Source: Pseudomonadota bacterium
GTDB lineage: Bacteria; Myxococcota_A; UBA796; SXON01
Direction of reading: 5' to 3'
Length of the DNA stretch: 38,190 bases
NCBI GenBank assembly: GCA_005778355.1
Contig: SXON01000079.1
Location: forward strand, 1 to 38,190
Made by a program: the position numbers and the translations under genes
Part shown: positions 27,594-36,823 of the stretch, in pieces
How positions within the stretch are numbered: position 1 is the stretch's first letter
How the letters are laid out: the number at the start of each line of letters is the position of its first letter
The notes under the pieces: model-generated
The model's input: only the letters and a program-made list of their open reading frames with translations
What the model was told of the DNA's origin: nothing
Database searches by the model: none

Positions 27594-27905
27594 CTATGCG
27601 CCTGCGGCCAGCGCTGCCTCGTTTTGTTCGGCCGAAATCTCGTCGACCCGGTGGCCGGAGGCGATGGCGCGTCGCACGCGGCCAGACAACTCCGCCTGTT
27701 CTCGCAGGGAGTCGCGCAAGGCGCGCGTGGCGCCGGGCACGTCTTCCTCGGCGATGGCCTCGGCGACGTCGGCCATCCACGGGTCGCCGCCGTTCTGAGC
27801 GAGGCGATTGGCGATCACCGCGGCCCGCAGCCGGGTGGCGCCGTTGTTGGGAACAGCCTCGATCTCGGCGAGCAAGTCGGCAAGTTCGGTCGGGGTAGCG
27901 TCCAT
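27594..27905 (-). CDS. hypothetical helical protein, 103 aa
   Basis: Not recognised. Starts at ATG 27905; acidic and Ala-rich, predicted all-helical, no signal peptide or cysteine. Divergent from ligA over a 51-base gap containing the AT-rich patch CAAATTTTG (27930-27938), and probably co-transcribed with the SCP2-like gene. Confidence 0.65.
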   Translation of the reverse strand: MDATPTELADLLAEIEAVPNNGATRLRAAVIANRLAQNGGDPWMADVAEAIAEEDVPGATRALRDSLREQAELSGRVRRAIASGHRVDEISAEQNEAALAAGA

Positions 27906-27956
27906 GTCGGCCTCGACCCACCATGCTACCAAATTTTGAGATAGCTCGCCGGGCTC

Positions 27957-30080
27957 ATGAGCGATGACCTCCGCGCCCGCCTCGACTGGCTGGTTTCCGA
28001 GCTGAACCGGCACAATCGGCTGTACCACGAAGAGAACACACCCGAGATCCCCGACTGGGAATACGACCGGCTCTTTCGCGAGCTGGAGGCGCTGGAGGTG
28101 GCGCACCCCGCGCTCGCGCGTGCCGACAGCCCCACCCGCCGCATTGGCTCGTCGCCCGTGGTCGAGCTTCGGCCTTTCACGCATGAAGTGCCGATGTTGT
28201 CGCTCCAGAACGGCTACCGCCGCGAGGGTGCCGAGCTGGAGACCGACGAGGTGTTCGGGGCCGACCCCTTCCTCGACCTGCGCATTTTCGAGGGCTGGAC
28301 CCGGGGAACGCGCGGCACGAAGGACCCCGGACGAGGCATTCGCGCGGCGATGGACGGCGAGGCCCCGCCGGTGATCGCCTACGTCGTGGAGCCGAAGCTC
28401 GACGGGCTGGCGATGGAGCTGGTCTACGTTGACGGCAAGTTCGTGGCCGGTGGCACCCGTGGCGACGGCGACACGGGCGAGGACGTGTCCCACAACCTGC
28501 TCACCCTCGCGAGCGTGCCCCGAGCGCTGCGCGACGCCCCGCCGGGACGCCTCGCGGTTCGCGGCGAGGTGCTCTTCGACCTGCGAGGCTTCGAGCGCAT
28601 GAACAACGAGCGCGAGGCTCGCGGCGAGAAACGTTTCGAGAACCCCCGCAACGCGGCGGCCGGTACCATGCGGCAGCTCGATCCGGAGCTGGCGCGTGGT
28701 CGTCCCCTGATGTTCTTCGCTCACAGCTCGGGCGAGAAGGTGCCCGGGGTCGCGACGCACGCCGAGATGCTGGCGCGCTTCGCCGCCATGGGCTTCGCCG
28801 TGAACCCGCTGAACCGCCGCTGCCTCGGCATCGAGCAGGTGATCCAGGCCGTCGCCGACCTCGAGTCCCAGCGGGCGGATTTGCCCTACGAGATCGACGG
28901 CGCGGTGGTGAAGGTCGACGAGCTCGCCCTGCAAGACGCGCTCGGCTTTGTCACCCGTTCGCCGCGCTGGGCCCTGGCCTTCAAGTACCCGCCCGCCAAG
29001 GTGAGCACGCGGCTGAACTCGGTGTTGTTCAGCGTTGGACGAACGGGCGCGGTCACGCCGGTGGCGCAGCTCGAGCCGGTGCGGGTGGGCGGCGTCACGG
29101 TGCGCAACGCTTCGCTGCACAACGAGCACCAGATGGCGCGGGTGCTCGGTCTCCGAGTGGGCGACACGGTGGAGATCCAGCGAGCGGGCGACGTGATCCC
29201 CGAGGTGGTGCGGGTGATCCCCACGCCCAGTCGCGACAGCCTGTCGCCCGCCGCCTACCCCGAGGCCTGCCCGGACTGCGGACACGCCCTTGTGCGCGAA
29301 CTGTCCGACCCGAAGAAGCCGGAGATGGTGCTCATCCGCTGTCCCAACACGCTCGCCTGCCCGGCCCAGCGGCTGGCCGCGTTGCGGCACTTCGCGGCGC
29401 GCGGGACGATGGACATCGAGGGGCTGGGCGAGAAGCTCCTCGAGCTGTTGATTGCGCAGGGGTTCGTGTCGCGACCCTCTGACATCTACCGGCTCGCGGA
29501 GCGACGAGCTGAGCTCGTTAGCATCGACCGCCTTGGTGACACCTCGGTGCAGAACCTGCTCGACGCCATCGAGGCCTCGAAGTCGCGACCGCTCGAGCGC
29601 TGTCTCATGGCGCTCGGCGTGCCGAGCGTGGGCGAGTCCACCGCCAAGGACCTCGCCCGCGCCTTCCGAGGGATCGAGGCGGTGATGGACGCGTCGGTCG
29701 AGGCCCTCGACGCGGTGCCCGGCATCGCGGAGACCACGGCGGTGGGCATCCGGGCATTCTTCGCCGATCCGAGAAACCGCGAGGAGGTGGAGCGTCTCCG
29801 GTCGCTCGGCGTGGCCTTCGTTCCTCCGGCGGCGCCGGCCTCCGCCAGCCTCGGCGGCAAGACCTTCGTGCTCACCGGTACCCTACCCACTCTTTCCCGC
29901 GACCAGGCCAAGGCCCTGATCGAGGGCGCGGGCGGTAAAGTCTCGGGGTCCGTGTCGAAGAAGACCGACTTCCTTGTGGCGGGCGCCGAGGCCGGCAGTA
30001 AGCTAGACCGCGCCCAGGAACTGGGCGTGGCCATCATCGATGAGCCGGGCCTGCGTGCCCTCCTCGGGGAGTCGACGTGA
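27957..30080 (+). CDS. ligA: NAD-dependent DNA ligase (LigA)
   Basis: 707 residues. N-terminal Ia domain with YHEENTPEIPDWEYD, adenylation-site K147 in EPKLDG, GGTRGDGDTGEDV, OB fold, a four-cysteine zinc finger (CPDCG...CPNTLACPAQ), helix-hairpin-helix repeats and a C-terminal BRCT domain (about 625-707). Between MLSLQN and the active site it is about 20 residues longer than usual (about residues 88-138), suggesting a surface insertion. The stop overlaps the next start (GTGA). Confidence 0.96.
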   Translation: MSDDLRARLDWLVSELNRHNRLYHEENTPEIPDWEYDRLFRELEALEVAHPALARADSPTRRIGSSPVVELRPFTHEVPMLSLQNGYRREGAELETDEVFGADPFLDLRIFEGWTRGTRGTKDPGRGIRAAMDGEAPPVIAYVVEPKLDGLAMELVYVDGKFVAGGTRGDGDTGEDVSHNLLTLASVPRALRDAPPGRLAVRGEVLFDLRGFERMNNEREARGEKRFENPRNAAAGTMRQLDPELARGRPLMFFAHSSGEKVPGVATHAEMLARFAAMGFAVNPLNRRCLGIEQVIQAVADLESQRADLPYEIDGAVVKVDELALQDALGFVTRSPRWALAFKYPPAKVSTRLNSVLFSVGRTGAVTPVAQLEPVRVGGVTVRNASLHNEHQMARVLGLRVGDTVEIQRAGDVIPEVVRVIPTPSRDSLSPAAYPEACPDCGHALVRELSDPKKPEMVLIRCPNTLACPAQRLAALRHFAARGTMDIEGLGEKLLELLIAQGFVSRPSDIYRLAERRAELVSIDRLGDTSVQNLLDAIEASKSRPLERCLMALGVPSVGESTAKDLARAFRGIEAVMDASVEALDAVPGIAETTAVGIRAFFADPRNREEVERLRSLGVAFVPPAAPASASLGGKTFVLTGTLPTLSRDQAKALIEGAGGKVSGSVSKKTDFLVAGAEAGSKLDRAQELGVAIIDEPGLRALLGEST

Positions 30081-30772
30081 TCCTTCTGTTCTTGGCCTGT
30101 GAGAGTACGCCGCCGTTGGAGCGGGTTTCCGACGCGCTCGCGGCCGATGCCGCCGCCGACGCCGCGCCCGCGATCGGCCTGCTCGTGTCGACCGCCGCGC
30201 TGGTGGCCGAGCCCTGCGCGATGGAGAGCGTGGATGGGTACCTCTGGCGCGGCGAGGGCGCCCGGGCGCTGGGCGTCACCACCGCCGAGGTGTCGGTCGA
30301 CGAGGCGAACGGCGAGAAGACCTGGGACTTCGGCGCGGTGAGCCTGGGCGCCGACGAGAGCGCCGTCACCGGCGGCCTCGTCATCACCCTCGACAGCGCC
30401 CGCACCTCCGCGAACGTCAGCTTCACCGGCGACGTGGCCTTCACCGCAGACCTCACGGTCACCACTTGCCGCGCCGATGCCGACGACGTGTACGCAGGCC
30501 GGGTGCTCATGCAGGGCGAGGGCCACTACACCGTCGATGGGGAAACGGCGCTGGCGACGATCGACGGCGACCCGCCGGACAAGGCGCTGGAGTGGGAGCC
30601 GTCCAATGCGCCCCTGCCTGCCTCGGGATGGGTGGAGTGGACCAGCGCCGACGAGCAGACCACCTACGCGCTCGAGAGCGCGGAGTACATCGATCCCGAC
30701 TCGCGCGCGTGGCCCGGGGTCGCGGCCGGCCGCGAGGGCTGGGAAGGCGACGCGTCCCTCACATTGCCGTAG
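30077..30772 (+). CDS. putative lipoprotein with very short signal peptide
   Basis: 231 residues. GTG 30077 overlaps the ligA stop, and no other start exists between it and the in-frame TGA at 30041. The N-terminus reads M-ILLFLAC-ES: a lipobox LFLAC with Cys8 and only seven residues before it, none basic. The rest is Asp/Glu/Ala-rich and beta-rich with two further cysteines and no known domain. Converges on the next minus-strand gene with a 3-base gap. Function unknown; coupling to ligA looks accidental. Confidence 0.75.
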   Translation: MILLFLACESTPPLERVSDALAADAAADAAPAIGLLVSTAALVAEPCAMESVDGYLWRGEGARALGVTTAEVSVDEANGEKTWDFGAVSLGADESAVTGGLVITLDSARTSANVSFTGDVAFTADLTVTTCRADADDVYAGRVLMQGEGHYTVDGETALATIDGDPPDKALEWEPSNAPLPASGWVEWTSADEQTTYALESAEYIDPDSRAWPGVAAGREGWEGDASLTLP

Positions 30773-30775
30773 GCG

Positions 30776-31459
30776 CTAGAGCGTGAGGCCCAGAGTGAGG
30801 CCCACGCCGTTTCGCGCCCCGAGGCGGACGTCGGTGCTGAGCATCAGTCGCGACGAGGACGCGTAGCCGCCGAGCGGCTCGCTGGTGACGACGATGCCGC
30901 CCACGGCCTCGACCGGCAAGGCCGGCGCGAGCGGGATGGGGACCGATCCGGAGAGGATGTGCAGCTCGTCCTCGCCGAGGATGAGCACGTTCCCCCCCGC
31001 GAAGCCGAGCACGCCGCCGCCCGGGTTGCCGAAGCGTGCCGCAGCGCCGGCCTCCACCTGGTATCGGCTCGAGCGCGTGGCGTTGGCGTCGCCCGCGCTC
31101 GCGGCGGTGAAGTGTGCCCATGCCACCATGCCTTGCTCGCGACGCGCCCACAGGCTCGACACCAGCCCGGCGTCGAGCGCGATGCCCGACGCGGCGTAGA
31201 ACGCCGCAGGAGTGGACACCTGCTCCTGCGTGATGGCCGCATAGCCGCCGAGCCACGGGTAGAGCTGGCCCTGGGCGAAGCCGCCGATGTTCACCCGGGA
31301 GCGCAGGGCCTCGCAGCCCGCGCCTGCGCAACCGGGGTCGACGAGGCTGTCGGTGTCGGCGCGAACCAGCGCTCCGAGCCCGACGGCGCTGCCTTCCTCC
31401 ACGAGGACGGGCAGGGGCGGCGCGGCGAGGGCGGCGGCAGCGAACGCGAGGAGGTGCAC
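30776..31459 (-). CDS. putative outer-membrane or exported beta-rich protein
   Basis: 227 residues from GTG 31459, chosen because it gives a clean signal peptide (HLLAFAAAALAAP) right at the start; the longer frame to 31651 has no export signal. The mature part alternates Gly-rich strands (GGFAQGQLYPWLGGYAAI, AWAHFTAAS, VRLGARNGVGLTLGLTL) and ends in a hydrophobic strand, the pattern of an outer-membrane beta-barrel. A Cys pair (DPGCAGAGCEA) follows the signal. Divergent from the sulfatase-like gene over 91 bases. Confidence 0.7.
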   Translation of the reverse strand: MHLLAFAAAALAAPPLPVLVEEGSAVGLGALVRADTDSLVDPGCAGAGCEALRSRVNIGGFAQGQLYPWLGGYAAITQEQVSTPAAFYAASGIALDAGLVSSLWARREQGMVAWAHFTAASAGDANATRSSRYQVEAGAAARFGNPGGGVLGFAGGNVLILGEDELHILSGSVPIPLAPALPVEAVGGIVVTSEPLGGYASSSRLMLSTDVRLGARNGVGLTLGLTL

Positions 31460-31550
31460 GGGGTCGCGTGCTAACCCAAACAAAGCCTGACGGGCGCGCC
31501 GTTGCTCAGCCGCAGGTGTAGGGGTAGGGTGCGGCCCTCCAGGAAGCGCC

Positions 31551-33887
31551 GTGATCATCGCCCTCCTCGTTGCTTGCGAAACGGCGCCCGAAACGCCGGT
31601 GGAGGCGGCCCCGGCCAAGAAGCCCGACGTGGTGGTGATTACCCTCGACACCTTGCGCGCCGACCGTCTCGGCGCCTACGGCTACACTAAGGCACGGACC
31701 GAGACCCTCGACCGCCTCGCCACCGAGGGCATGCGTTTCGAGAACGCCTTCAGCGTCCTGCCGCTCACCATCCCGGCCCACGCCTCCTTGTTCACGGGTC
31801 TCTTTCCGTTCCATCACGGCATTCGCAGCAACGGCGACAACGTGCTCGCCGACTCCTTCACCACGCTCGCCGAGCAGTTTCGCGCCGCGGGCTACGCGAC
31901 TGGCGGGAGCGTGTCGGCCTTCGTCACCACCCGCCAGTGGGGCTTCGCGCAGGGCTTCGACGCCTACTTCGACGAGATGCCAGAGCGCGACGAGAACGCG
32001 CGCAAGGACTCAAACTACTGGCACCTGGAGCGGCCGGGCAACCTCGTCGTCGATGAGGCGCTGGCCTGGCTGAGTATGATCGACAGGCAGAAGCCGGTGT
32101 TCCTCTGGGTGCACCTCTACGACGCCCATTTTCCCTATCGGCCGCCCGCCGCGTACGAGCTCGAAGAGGAAAACCGACCCTATGACGGGGAAATTGCGTT
32201 TCTGGACGACCAGGTTCAACGCCTGGTTGAAGCGTTTCATGGTCGCGACACGATTACCGCCATCGTGGGCGATCACGGTGAGTCTCTCGGCGAACACGGC
32301 GAGTTGACGCACGGGCTCTACGCCTTCCCCTCCACCCAGCACGTGCCCTGGATCGTCCACGGTACCGGGATCAAACCGCAGGTCGTCCAGGCGCCGGTGT
32401 CCAGCGTCGACTTCGCGCCCACCCTCCTCGCGCTCTCCGGGTTGCCGATCCCCTCGGGCCTGGACGGGCACGTGCAGCCGGGCGGCGCCACCCTGCCCTA
32501 TGCGGAGACCTACCAGCTGGTTGATCGGTTCGGGATCGCGCCGCACCGCGTCGTGGTGGAGGGGAGCCTGATGTACCTGGGCACCCCGAGGCCGGAGCTC
32601 TACGACTACGTGGCCGACCCCGGCGCGACGACTGATCTCGCCGCCAGCCGCCCCGACGACCTCTCCCGGCTCGGCGGGCGACTCGAGGCGCTCGGCGCCC
32701 TCCCGCCCGGGAAGGCCGCCGCCGGCGCTGAGGCCGACGCGGACACGCTCGCCGCGTTGGCGGCGCTCGGGTACGTCGCCAGCGCGGCCACGACGACCGA
32801 TCCCGCCACCCTGCCCGACCCCAAGGACCACGCCGAGTTCCTCCGGGGCGTGCTCGAGCTCGACCGCCCCAACCGGCGAGGCGGCGCTGACGACGCGTTG
32901 ACCGAGATTGATCGTCTCCTCGCCCTCAAGCCGGACGCCTTCGACCTGCGCAGGCGGAAGTCGCAGGCGCTCAAGCGCCTCGGCAGCGCGGCCGCAGCCA
33001 CCGCCTTCGACGAGGAGACGGCGAGGATCTTCCCGGATGACCCTCGCGTGTGGCTGCAGCTCGCGACGCTGGCCTCCATGGAGCAGGATTTCGAGGCGGC
33101 CCTGGGCCACGCCGAGCGCGCGCTGGCGCTGGATGCCCACAACGCCGCCGCTCGCGAGTTGGCCGTCGAGGCGCAGTTCCGGCTGGGGCGCGACGAGCGG
33201 GCCATCGAGCAGGGCATGGCCTGGATCGCCGAGGATCGCCGCAACTTCGGGCTCGCCGCGACGCTCGGCCGCTACTGGCTGAGCAAACGCGAGTACGCGA
33301 AGGCGGAGCAGTTCTTGCGCATCGCCGTCTCGGGCCCCAACCCGCGTATGGGCGCGCGGCTTCGACTCGCCGCCCTGGCAGTCGCGGCGGGTGCCGATCA
33401 CGACGGGATCCAGCTGCTGCTCGCCGAGGTGGCCGACTACCCTGGCAACGCCGCAGCTCGGCTGGCCCTGGCGAGGATCTATGCTGAGGACCGGCAGTAC
33501 TTGGAGCAGCTGCCGCACATCCGCGCCGCCGCACGGATGTTGCCGGGACGTCCCGACGTCCAGCTCGCGCTGGCCCAGTGCCAGTTCAACCTCGGCGACT
33601 ATGGCAGCGCCCGGCGCGTGCTCCAGCACGCCATGGCGCAGTGGCCGGACGACCCGGACATCGTCTTGCTGCATGCCAACCTGCTCTCGAAGGAGGGCAA
33701 GAAGGCCGAGGGTGAGGTGCAATGGCAGCGTGCCAAGGTGCTCAACGACGCCCGGCTGGCCACGTCCGAGGCCGAGCGGGCCAAGGCCGAGGCCGCCGCC
33801 GGCGCGAAGCCAACGGAGGCGGGCCCAGACCCCGCGAGCCGTCCTCCCGCGAACACGGTCGCCTCGCCGACGGGGACACCCCGATGA
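31551..33887 (+). CDS. sulfatase-fold lipoprotein fused to TPR domain, Thr in place of formylglycine Cys
   Basis: 778 residues, GTG start with AGGAAG site. Lipobox LLVAC (Cys9) after a very short leader. Residues 25-400 are an alkaline-phosphatase-superfamily sulfatase domain: metal ligands D33 (TLDTLRADR), GDHGESLGEHGE, and LPLTIPAHAS where sulfatases have C/S-x-P-x-R. Here the nucleophile position is Thr73 (TIPAH), so formylglycine cannot form; Thr is the nucleophile in phosphoethanolamine transferases. Residues about 430-740 are tetratricopeptide repeats. A transferase or phosphodiesterase at the cell envelope fits better than a true sulfatase. The stop is coupled to the next gene (ATGA). 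Confidence 0.85.
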   Translation: MIIALLVACETAPETPVEAAPAKKPDVVVITLDTLRADRLGAYGYTKARTETLDRLATEGMRFENAFSVLPLTIPAHASLFTGLFPFHHGIRSNGDNVLADSFTTLAEQFRAAGYATGGSVSAFVTTRQWGFAQGFDAYFDEMPERDENARKDSNYWHLERPGNLVVDEALAWLSMIDRQKPVFLWVHLYDAHFPYRPPAAYELEEENRPYDGEIAFLDDQVQRLVEAFHGRDTITAIVGDHGESLGEHGELTHGLYAFPSTQHVPWIVHGTGIKPQVVQAPVSSVDFAPTLLALSGLPIPSGLDGHVQPGGATLPYAETYQLVDRFGIAPHRVVVEGSLMYLGTPRPELYDYVADPGATTDLAASRPDDLSRLGGRLEALGALPPGKAAAGAEADADTLAALAALGYVASAATTTDPATLPDPKDHAEFLRGVLELDRPNRRGGADDALTEIDRLLALKPDAFDLRRRKSQALKRLGSAAAATAFDEETARIFPDDPRVWLQLATLASMEQDFEAALGHAERALALDAHNAAARELAVEAQFRLGRDERAIEQGMAWIAEDRRNFGLAATLGRYWLSKREYAKAEQFLRIAVSGPNPRMGARLRLAALAVAAGADHDGIQLLLAEVADYPGNAAARLALARIYAEDRQYLEQLPHIRAAARMLPGRPDVQLALAQCQFNLGDYGSARRVLQHAMAQWPDDPDIVLLHANLLSKEGKKAEGEVQWQRAKVLNDARLATSEAERAKAEAAAGAKPTEAGPDPASRPPANTVASPTGTPR

Positions 33888-35053
33888 GGCGCTGGACATG
33901 GCTAGGGGGGCTCGCGGTCGCCGTGGCCTTTGCTGCGTTGCCGGCAGCGCCCAACGGCGCCCGGGCGGCCGAGCCGAGTGGTGCCGAGAGCAAGCAGGCC
34001 GGCAAGCCCGAGGGTAAGGCGGCCCGCGGCGGCAAGGCCGGGCCCGGTGGGCGGGGTGGCGAGGGCGCAGCGGGCGGGGCCCGCGCGCGGCCCGGCGGCG
34101 GGGGACGAGGCGGGTCGCCGTTCGGTGATGCGCTCCTCGGTGCGGGTCGGGTGCGCTCTGCGGCGGCCCAGTACAAGAAGCGCACGGACAGCGACCCGGA
34201 GGCGGTGTCCGCGTGGGTGGGATGGGCCGTGGCCCAGAGCCGGCTGGGCCGCTGCGAGGAGGCGCTCGACAAGTTCTGGCCCTACACGCACACCCGGCCA
34301 TTCAAGCCCTCGGTGGCGCTCGCCGCCTCCCGTTGCGCCGCCCGCCTTGGCTACATCGACGACGCGCTCTACTTCGACATGCTCGCGCTCGAGCGCAATC
34401 CCGCGAGCTTGCGCACGCTCAACGCGCTCGCGCTCGACCTGCACCAGGCGGGCGACCGCGCTGGCGCGAGCGAGGTGCTGGAGCGCCTGCTCGTGATCGA
34501 CCGCGACAAGGACAGCTCACTCTTTGCGGAGACAGCGATCGCCCTGCGGGAGGGCCGTCTCGACGACTTCGACGCGCTGGTGCTCAGCTGGGAACGGGAT
34601 GGGCGGCCCAGCGAGGAACTCGCGCGCTTGAAGGCCTATTCGTGGCTCGACGTGGACGATCCGGTGCACGCGGCCGAGGCGCTGACGTCGAAGTTCAGGG
34701 TGGAGCGCAGCCTCGAGGCCCGCCTCCTGCAGTCGGAGATCGAACGCCGCCTCGGCAACACCGAGACGGCCGACGGGGAGTACGAGCGCAAGTACCGCAC
34801 CAAGCTCGTGGGTTTCGAGGCCGATGTGTTGCGTTCGCGGGTGCGTGTCGACCAGGGACGCCTCGACGAGGCCGAGGAGCTGCTCGCCCCGTACGCCGAC
34901 GTGCTCGACGAGGACGTGGTGGGCAGCCGCTGGTACCTGGCGCGCGCGGCGGGCGACCTGGCCACGATGGTCGACATGGAAGCGAAGTGGCCCTCGGCGC
35001 GGCTCAGCCCGCTGCGCGAGCTGGGCCACCTGGTGCCCATCAACCGTCGCTAG
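33884..35053 (+). CDS. exported TPR-repeat protein
   Basis: 389 residues from ATG 33884, which overlaps the sulfatase-like gene's stop. Signal peptide (WLGGLAVAVAFAALPAAPNGARA), then a 55-residue Gly/Arg/Lys-rich linker, then helical TPR-like repeats from about residue 85 to the end (SVALAASRCAARLGYIDDAL, ALALDLHQAGDRAGASEVL). Coupling to a TPR-fused enzyme suggests the two work as a periplasmic pair. No catalytic motif. Confidence 0.8.
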   Translation: MRRWTWLGGLAVAVAFAALPAAPNGARAAEPSGAESKQAGKPEGKAARGGKAGPGGRGGEGAAGGARARPGGGGRGGSPFGDALLGAGRVRSAAAQYKKRTDSDPEAVSAWVGWAVAQSRLGRCEEALDKFWPYTHTRPFKPSVALAASRCAARLGYIDDALYFDMLALERNPASLRTLNALALDLHQAGDRAGASEVLERLLVIDRDKDSSLFAETAIALREGRLDDFDALVLSWERDGRPSEELARLKAYSWLDVDDPVHAAEALTSKFRVERSLEARLLQSEIERRLGNTETADGEYERKYRTKLVGFEADVLRSRVRVDQGRLDEAEELLAPYADVLDEDVVGSRWYLARAAGDLATMVDMEAKWPSARLSPLRELGHLVPINRR

Positions 35054-35060
35054 GCGCGGA

Positions 35061-35813
35061 TCAGCGCGTGTAGAACTGGGCGTAGTAGTAGTAGCTGCCG
35101 CCGTCTTCGAAGACCCAGGGGCGCTGGAAGGTGGCGCTCCACTCGTCGCCATCGACGTACTGCTTGGTCGCGTAGCTGTAGGCGTGGATGTACCACTCCC
35201 CGCCGTACATGATGAACATCACGTTCTCGGCGGGGTCGTCGCCGCTGAACTCGTAGCGGGCCGCGACGCCCACGGCCTCGATGTCCGTGATCCAGAACTC
35301 GTCGAGGTCGTAGGCCTGGAAAAGGCTGTCACCGCCGTCGAGGCCCATCATGCCGTCGCAGCCCGAGCCGGACTCGCGGTCGCCGTCGTGGCTGGTCTCG
35401 AAGCTCCAGTCGCACTGCGGGCATTCTTCGGCCTTCGAGCCGCCGGTGTACGAGGCCACCACCTTGCACACGAGGTCCTCGCTGTCGGCCCCGTAGAAGC
35501 CAATACCCTGCTCGAAGCTAGACAGTCGCGTGGAGGAAGCTTCCCACCCGCCCACGAAGTAGCCGAGAGCGAGGCCGGTATCCGCGTCGCCGGCGGCATC
35601 CGCGTCTGCCTCTGCATCTGCGTCTGCGTCTGCGTCGGAATCGCTGTCGGCGTCGCCGTCCGCGTCGCTATCGGCGTCGGCGTCCGTGTCGGCGTCGCCG
35701 AAGGGGTCGGCCTCGTCCTTGTCTTCCTCGTCGCCGGCCGTCTCGCCGAAGCAGGCGAGCAGCGAGACGAGGGTGAGGGTGCCGAGGGGGATCTCGATCC
35801 ACGGGGCGCGCAT
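35061..35813 (-). CDS. Asp-rich lipoprotein, paralogue 1
   Basis: 250 residues. Lipobox SLLAC with Cys21. Residues about 37-77 are an Asp/Ala/Ser spacer (DADTDADADSDADGDADSD). The globular part carries CPQCDWSFE, a Trp/Tyr-rich middle and a YYYYAQFYTR end. The same order (lipid anchor, Asp spacer, CPxCDWSFE, aromatic tail) is found in the next gene, so the two are paralogues. The spacer probably lifts the domain from the membrane and may bind Ca2+. Function unknown. Confidence 0.8.
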   Translation of the reverse strand: MRAPWIEIPLGTLTLVSLLACFGETAGDEEDKDEADPFGDADTDADADSDADGDADSDSDADADADAEADADAAGDADTGLALGYFVGGWEASSTRLSSFEQGIGFYGADSEDLVCKVVASYTGGSKAEECPQCDWSFETSHDGDRESGSGCDGMMGLDGGDSLFQAYDLDEFWITDIEAVGVAARYEFSGDDPAENVMFIMYGGEWYIHAYSYATKQYVDGDEWSATFQRPWVFEDGGSYYYYAQFYTR

Positions 35814-35884
35814 CCGGCTTCTCCTGAGAGGCAGCGACGTTAGCCCCAGGGCGGCCGACTGTCACGTGGCTCGAGCACCAGGGC

Positions 35885-35923
35885 AAAAAAGCAAACCCCC
35901 ACGGCCGATTCCGGCGTGGGGGC
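35885..35923 (-). terminator. intrinsic terminator of the Asp-rich lipoprotein gene
   Basis: Arms CCCCCACGGCCG and CGGCGTGGGGG (35896-35923) pair with one bulged base. On the minus strand the hairpin is followed by TTTGCTTTTTTG. It lies 42 bases after the stop of the 35965-36699 gene and separates it from paralogue 1. Confidence 0.75.
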
Positions 35924-35964
35924 TGCTCGCGGCCGGGGGGTGTCCCGAGGCCGCCCGACGTCTA

Positions 35965-36699
35965 CTAGTAGTAGTAGTAGTAGTAGACGAGCTCGCCGTT
36001 GTAGGTGACCCATCGGCCCCAGTAGGCCGCCTCGCTGTCGCCGTAAACTTGGTAGTAGCCCTGGTCGGGAAGGTTCCAGGCCTGGAAATACCAGCCGTCG
36101 TAGCGACCGTAGGTGTAGTGAATGAAGAAGGTCTGCCCGAGGTAGTACTCGGCGCCGTCGTCGGCGGTGTAGGTGTAGCTCGGGTTGGTGGCGATGCCGT
36201 TCACGCGGCCGTCGCCAATCCAGCTGTACGACGCGTCGTAGTAGCCCCAGAACCAGTACCCGGGCTGGCCAGTGCCGGGGATGAAGATCTCGGAGCACAG
36301 CGTGCCCTCGGTGGGACGGACGCTCGGCGTGACCTCGAACGACCAGTCGCAGTCAGGGCAGCCTTCCTGGCCCGGCCCGGCGGCCGAGTAGTCCACGCGC
36401 ACGTCGCACACGAACTGATCGGTGAGCGGGGCGTAGAAGGAGTAGCCCATGTCGGCCGACTCGAAGGCGCCCTCGGGCACCGCCCAGTTGCCGTTGGCGC
36501 GCATGTAGACGACGGCCGTGTCAGCGTCGGTATCGCTGTCGGTATCGCTGTCGCTGTCGCTGTCGCTGTCGGAATCCGAGTCGGTGTCGGTGTCGGCGTC
36601 GGCCGAGCAGTCTTCCTTGGTCTCGTCGCAGGCGGAGTCGTCTTCCGCGGCGGGGAAGCAGCCGCCAAGGGCGAGGGCCGCGATGATGCTGAGGCGCAT
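35965..36699 (-). CDS. Asp/Ser-rich lipoprotein, paralogue 2
   Basis: 244 residues from ATG 36699. Lipobox LALGGC with Cys14, an Asp/Ser/Thr spacer (about 34-60, DSDSDSDSD), then a domain with CPDCDWSFE and many Tyr/Trp, ending in a run of six Tyr before a double TAG stop. Shares architecture and the CPxCDWSFE motif with the 250-residue paralogue. The TAC-repeat end (35968-35985) is a low-complexity tract that could vary in length. Function unknown. Confidence 0.82.
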   Translation of the reverse strand: MRLSIIAALALGGCFPAAEDDSACDETKEDCSADADTDTDSDSDSDSDSDSDTDSDTDADTAVVYMRANGNWAVPEGAFESADMGYSFYAPLTDQFVCDVRVDYSAAGPGQEGCPDCDWSFEVTPSVRPTEGTLCSEIFIPGTGQPGYWFWGYYDASYSWIGDGRVNGIATNPSYTYTADDGAEYYLGQTFFIHYTYGRYDGWYFQAWNLPDQGYYQVYGDSEAAYWGRWVTYNGELVYYYYYY

Positions 36700-36823
36700 T
36701 GGGTCTCCTGGAAGGTCTGAGGGGGTGCCTGGAAGCGCGCGGACCTTACTCGCCCGGGCCCTCCCTCGCAACGCCTTTTTGCGGCAGCCTGACGGCGTGG
36801 CAACGGCGAGGTAACGACGCGGG

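Noticed and set aside
27911..29390. Long minus-strand frame opposite ligA
   Set aside because: Shadow of ligA codons; His/Arg/Gly-rich with no family resemblance. Only its end (27594-27905) is kept, as a separate small gene.
31460..31651. Extension of the beta-rich envelope protein to 31651
   Set aside because: Overlaps the divergent sulfatase-like gene start and removes the signal peptide from the N-terminus.
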